A stretch of 64,000 bases of DNA. It comes from Streptomyces sp. MST-110588 (GTDB lineage Bacteria; Actinomycetota; Actinomycetes; Streptomycetales; Streptomycetaceae). The notes below the pieces were generated by a model. That model searched no databases, had not been told where the DNA came from, and saw only the letters and a list, made by a program, of their open reading frames with translations. How positions within the stretch are numbered: the first letter of the stretch is position 1; each line of letters starts with the position of its first letter. The position numbers and the translations under genes were made by a program. Shown here piece by piece: positions 60,801 to 64,000 of this stretch. The DNA is taken from the NCBI RefSeq assembly GCF_022695595.1, contig NZ_CP074380.1:5010001-5074000 (forward strand). Direction: 5' to 3'.

Positions 60801-61988
60801 CTAAAGAGAGGAGGCCGGCCGCAGTGTGGTCATCGGCTGTTTCAAGGACGCGGGCATGACCTTGTTCCACCACAGCGCGGCGGGCTCCTCCACGTACCGG
60901 AACAGCGCCCAGGCCAGGCCGGTGGCCACCGTGCCCATGCCGAGCATCGCGAACAGGGCGCTGCCGTTGTCGATGCCGCGGCCCCAGGTGTAGATGGCGA
61001 GCCGGATCACGCACTGGTGGATGAGGTAGAAGCTGTAGGACCACAGGCCCAGCAGCACCAGCGCGCGCTTGTTGAGCAGGCCGCGGTGTCCGGCGATCTC
61101 CCGCTGGACGAACGCCACGATGATCAGCGCCGCGAGGACGGCGATGACGGGCCGTACGGCGAAGTCGAGCTGTTCGACGATCTCGGGGGCAAGCTTTTCC
61201 CGCGCCTGGTAGTAACCGGCCACGTAGATCGGCAGCACCAGCAGGGGGAACGCCGGGTGCAGGGAGAACCGCCAGCCGCGCTTGATCGCCACGGACACCG
61301 TCACACCGAGCAGGAACTGCGGGAGGTAGACCAAGGGATGGCGCATGATCCAGCCCTCGGTGGCATCGGAGAAGTACGCCGCCGCACACCAGTTCACCGC
61401 CCACATCCCCACCAGCCCGACGCCGGTGAGCGCGACCAGGGTTTTGGTGCGCAGCCGCAGCAGCCCCCGGATGAGCAGCGGGAAAAGCGCGTAGAAAAGG
61501 ACTTCCACGCTGAGGGTCCAGGTGACCGGATTCCCCGGCAGCGTCGGTGTGACGTTTGGGAACCATGCCTGCACCAGCAGCAGCGAGGAAAGGACGCTCG
61601 GCCAGTCGATGTGTTCCTCGGCGCAGATATAGAACACATATATGGCCGGTACGCTCATCAGGAGGTGGGCCGGCCAGATACGTCCGATACGCCGCCAGTA
61701 AAACGCGGCGGGGCGCTCCGACGGTTTGAACACCCAGGTCAGCAGGAATCCGGAAAGCACGAAGAAAAAGGTCACCCCGTGCCCGCCGATGGTCGAGTAC
61801 GGAAAGAGTGAGGGAACCCGTGCGAAGCCCGTCGCCCCACCGAATCCCGAGAAGTGGTGGGCGAAGACCGCGCCGGCCGCGAAGAAACGCAGGCTCGTCA
61901 AGGAGTCGAGCCGTCTGGGAAGCTTCTGGTCGTCGGGACTGCGGCGCACGGGTTTGGGAGCGGAGCGGGCGGTGGTTATGGCGGGCAC
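60801..61988 (-). CDS. OafA-type membrane acyltransferase
   Basis: About 395 residues of the acyltransferase-3 family, which O-acylates cell-surface sugars. The signature RFFAAGAVFAHHFSGF (catalytic His) is followed by TFFFVLSGFLLTWVF and WRRIGRIWPAHLLM. About ten membrane helices run through PVTWTLSVEVLFYALFPLLI and LLGLWSYSFYLIHQCVIRLAIY. It has no C-terminal SGNH domain. The GTG at 61988 has a weak GAGAG site; a TTG at 62000 would add four residues. It is a plausible tailoring enzyme for the polymer of this locus. Confidence 0.9.
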   Translation of the reverse strand: MPAITTARSAPKPVRRSPDDQKLPRRLDSLTSLRFFAAGAVFAHHFSGFGGATGFARVPSLFPYSTIGGHGVTFFFVLSGFLLTWVFKPSERPAAFYWRRIGRIWPAHLLMSVPAIYVFYICAEEHIDWPSVLSSLLLVQAWFPNVTPTLPGNPVTWTLSVEVLFYALFPLLIRGLLRLRTKTLVALTGVGLVGMWAVNWCAAAYFSDATEGWIMRHPLVYLPQFLLGVTVSVAIKRGWRFSLHPAFPLLVLPIYVAGYYQAREKLAPEIVEQLDFAVRPVIAVLAALIIVAFVQREIAGHRGLLNKRALVLLGLWSYSFYLIHQCVIRLAIYTWGRGIDNGSALFAMLGMGTVATGLAWALFRYVEEPAALWWNKVMPASLKQPMTTLRPASSL

Positions 61989-62094
61989 GGCAGCTCTCAA
62001 GGGTGTGGGGGTGGCCCATGATAGCCACGGCCTGTGTCGAGGCCGTGATTACACGCGTATACAAAAGGAAATGGTCTGGTATGACAAACCGCAT

Positions 62095-62130
62095 GGGGCG
62101 GCCGAAGCACCGTATGGTGTCGGCCGCCCC
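62095..62130 (-). terminator. Terminator downstream of the EEP gene
   Basis: Eleven-bp GC stem (62095-62105 with 62120-62130) enclosing a second short palindrome (CACCGTATGGTG). It lies 124 bases past the EEP stop, before the acyltransferase. Confidence 0.72.
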
Positions 62131-62253
62131 ACTGACAAGACGGTCTTCTTCCGGGACGGGTTCACCCGCCGGGCGGTTTGTCCAGTTCCTGATGTATGAC
62201 CGGCAGCCGCCGGACCGCTGCGCGACGCGGCGCACGTGCGCCGCTCACGGTCC

Positions 62254-63177
62254 TCAGTTCGCCCAGGCAGCCGCCCCGCGGATCATGCGGTGGTCGGAGA
62301 CCTGGGGGTCTTCCGGGAGCACATCGCCCTTGACGTTCCGGAAGTGCTTCTCGTCGAAGAACAGGTAGTCGATCTTCATCTCGTCGTTCGTCGCCGCACT
62401 CCCGATGGTGGGCGCGCCCGACCGGCAGCGGCTCTTGACCGAGGGGTCGCACACCTCCCGGTTGAAGTGCTCCTTGTCCGTCTCGTCGGCCTCCACGAAG
62501 GCGCCGACGCCCCCGTCGTCGATGCCGGCGCTGTAGAACTCGCTCAGTGCGTCGGTACGGGGCGTACGGTTGAAGTCGCCGCCCAGGACGACCGGCGTCC
62601 CCTGGTCGCGCCACACCTTCACCTGCGCCGCCAACTGCCGGGCCTCCGCCACGTTCAGCTTCGCGTCCCGCCAGTACAGGTGCACCGAGCACGCCCAGTT
62701 GAGGCGGCCCTGAGTGGTGCTCTTCACGCAGGGAACGGTGATCGGTTCGGCCTCACCGCCCTGGGTGAGGTCGAGCACCTGGTATTCGCTGATCCGGCCC
62801 TTGACGAATATGGCGACACCGTACTGGGAACCGCCACAGACACTGTCGTTGCCCGATATCGTGGGCGTGAAACGGCCCTGCAGGCCCATGGGCCGCAGAC
62901 GGTCCGCGATGACGTTGAACTGCGGGCGGCAGACTTCCTGGAGGAATATCTGGTCGGCCTTCCAGCCGCTGCTCTTCGCCTGGTCGACGACCGAGTCGAT
63001 GCGCTGCTGGTTGTCGTACGGCGCGTTCACGCACATATTGCCGCAGATGTTGTACGAGACGAAGCGCAGGGGCGGCGCGCTTTCCGGCGGTACGGTATCG
63101 GCGTGGGCCGTCGTGACGGTACCGGCCAGGACGAACGCCGCGGAGCACAGCGCCGTCCAAAGATGTCTCAGACGCAT
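62254..63177 (-). CDS. Secreted endonuclease/exonuclease/phosphatase-family protein
   Basis: 307 residues. The signal peptide (MRLRHLWTALCSAAFVLAGTVTTAHA) is followed by an EEP domain: FVSYNICGNMCVN, FLQEVCRPQF (metal-binding Glu), VVLGGDFNRTPRTD (catalytic Asp and Asn) and QVSDHRMIRG (catalytic His). These fold into DNase I-like Mg-dependent nucleases or sphingomyelinase/inositol phosphatase-like enzymes; substrate cannot be fixed. Four or more cysteines suit an exported protein. ATG 63177 follows GAGAGACCC. The FG-GAP gene upstream on the same strand ends 66 bp away, so they may be co-transcribed. Confidence 0.9.
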   Translation of the reverse strand: MRLRHLWTALCSAAFVLAGTVTTAHADTVPPESAPPLRFVSYNICGNMCVNAPYDNQQRIDSVVDQAKSSGWKADQIFLQEVCRPQFNVIADRLRPMGLQGRFTPTISGNDSVCGGSQYGVAIFVKGRISEYQVLDLTQGGEAEPITVPCVKSTTQGRLNWACSVHLYWRDAKLNVAEARQLAAQVKVWRDQGTPVVLGGDFNRTPRTDALSEFYSAGIDDGGVGAFVEADETDKEHFNREVCDPSVKSRCRSGAPTIGSAATNDEMKIDYLFFDEKHFRNVKGDVLPEDPQVSDHRMIRGAAAWAN

Positions 63178-63243
63178 GGGTCTCTCATTCCGTGAAAGGG
63201 CTGGCGGTGGAAAGAGCGGCCGGTCGGAACCGGTCGGCACCGG

Positions 63244-64000
63244 TCACCAATTCGTGCCGATTTCCTTGCGGGTGGACTGGCCACCGACGTTCCCGGTGCC
63301 GTCCCCGGCGTAAAGGAAGAGCTTCTTGGTCCCGCTCTCCACGGCCAGCAGATCGGTCTTTCCGTCGCCGGTGAACTCACCGGCGGTCAGACCGCGCATG
63401 CTGTCCCAGTTCGTACCGATCTGCTTGCGGGTGGAGCCGCCGCCGATGGAGCCGGTGCCGTCGCCGGCGTACAGGAACAGCTTGCCTTCGTCGTCCTTCT
63501 CGACGCCGATGAGGTCGGTCTTGCCGTCGCCGTTGAAGTCACCGGCGGTCAGGCTCTGCATGGAGGTCCAGTTGGTGCCGATCCGCTTGCGGGTGGACTC
63601 CCCGCCGATGTCGCCCGTGCCGTCACCGGCGTAGAAGAAGAGTTCCCCGCTGTCGGTCTCGACGCCGATCAGGTCGGTCTTGCCGTCCTCGTTGAAGTCA
63701 CCGGCCACCAGGTTCTGCATGGAGGTCCAGTTGGTGCCGATCTGCTTGCGGGTGGAGCCGCCGCCGATGCTGCCCGTGCCGTCGCCCGCGTACAGCCACA
63801 GGATGCCGCTGGACCGCTCGACGCCGATCAGGTCGGTCTTGCCGTCGCCGTTGAAGTCGCCCGCGGCCAGGTCCTGCATGCCGTTCCAGCCGCCGGTGCC
63901 GATTTCCTTACGGGTGGGGCCGCCGCCGATGGAGCCCTTGCCGTCGCCGGCGTAGAGCCACAGCTTGCCGCTCTCACTCTCCACGCCGACGACATCGGTC
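63244..64000 (-). CDS. FG-GAP/VCBS repeat protein, 5' end outside window
   Basis: The reading frame is open at the window edge. The visible 250 residues are almost entirely tandem units of about 53 residues (LFLYAGDGTGSIGGGSTRKQIGTNW...AGDFNGDGKTDLIGVE). Each carries the DxNxDGxxD calcium-binding loop of FG-GAP/VCBS propellers. The last unit ends in TRKEIGTNW-stop. The N terminus, probably a signal peptide and an enzymatic domain, is not in the window. The unit differs in sequence from the 58-residue repeats at 32-33 kb, so the two proteins are not copies of one another. Likely exported and carbohydrate- or surface-binding. Confidence 0.85.
   Translation of the reverse strand, partial: TDVVGVESESGKLWLYAGDGKGSIGGGPTRKEIGTGGWNGMQDLAAGDFNGDGKTDLIGVERSSGILWLYAGDGTGSIGGGSTRKQIGTNWTSMQNLVAGDFNEDGKTDLIGVETDSGELFFYAGDGTGDIGGESTRKRIGTNWTSMQSLTAGDFNGDGKTDLIGVEKDDEGKLFLYAGDGTGSIGGGSTRKQIGTNWDSMRGLTAGEFTGDGKTDLLAVESGTKKLFLYAGDGTGNVGGQSTRKEIGTNW

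Overview
The window is high-GC actinobacterial DNA and almost certainly comes from a Streptomyces chromosome. It has a Streptomyces-type 23S-5S rRNA tail, GTG and TTG starts, strong G/C third-position bias and the conserved block mtnA-mtrA-mtrB-lpqB-comF-hpf-(LuxR regulator)-secA-NAD-GDH. It carries three kinds of DNA: a conserved core, a toxin/immunity locus next to a decayed mobile element, and an envelope-polymer locus.

Layout. 1-2.6 kb: 3' part of an rRNA operon (23S, 5S) with a strong terminator. 2.7-9 kb: a DUF1648 membrane protein, then a leftward operon of a Pro-rich membrane protein, DUF4129, DUF4350, MoxR ATPase and DUF58 with overlapping or near-touching genes. 9.1-15.1 kb: mtnA, mtrA, mtrB and lpqB run rightward, touching or overlapping by 4-20 bp; this is the MtrAB-LpqB envelope-sensing system. 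15.3-26.3 kb: comF, hpf, an orphan LuxR-type regulator, a YcaQ-type crosslink glycosylase, a GNAT, secA, an Rv3235-family protein, DUF6912, a HAD phosphatase and a DJ-1/PfpI protein. 26.8-31.8 kb: the giant 180-kDa-class NAD-glutamate dehydrogenase.

32-39 kb is the most distinctive accessory stretch. Two leftward secreted-protein genes (a trypsin-fold protein that has lost its catalytic His and Ser and carries near-identical 58-residue FG-GAP repeats, and a small exported protein) sit divergently to a 1354-residue exported ALF-repeat/coiled-coil/Hint protein. That protein ends in a putative restriction-endonuclease-fold toxin, and a small likely immunity gene overlaps its stop codon. 39.1-43 kb holds a wrecked actinomycete integrative element (int, xis, repSA) and a truncated IS630-type transposase.

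43-62 kb resembles a wall-polymer (teichoic-acid-like) locus: an ABC-2 exporter (ATPase and permease), a divergent TetR regulator, GT4 glycosyltransferases, an exported PIG-L deacetylase, a GtrA/GT2/YfhO lipid-linked sugar module, a fused GT2/CDP-glycerol-type polyol-phosphate transferase and an OafA-type acyltransferase. The window ends in a secreted endonuclease/exonuclease/phosphatase and an incomplete FG-GAP repeat protein.

A quality warning matters for readers. Five otherwise healthy genes (DUF58, ABC ATPase, TetR, a GT4, YfhO) are broken by six single-base deletions, every one in a C or G run. This looks more like homopolymer under-calling than biology. The damage in the integrative element includes larger lesions and is more likely real.
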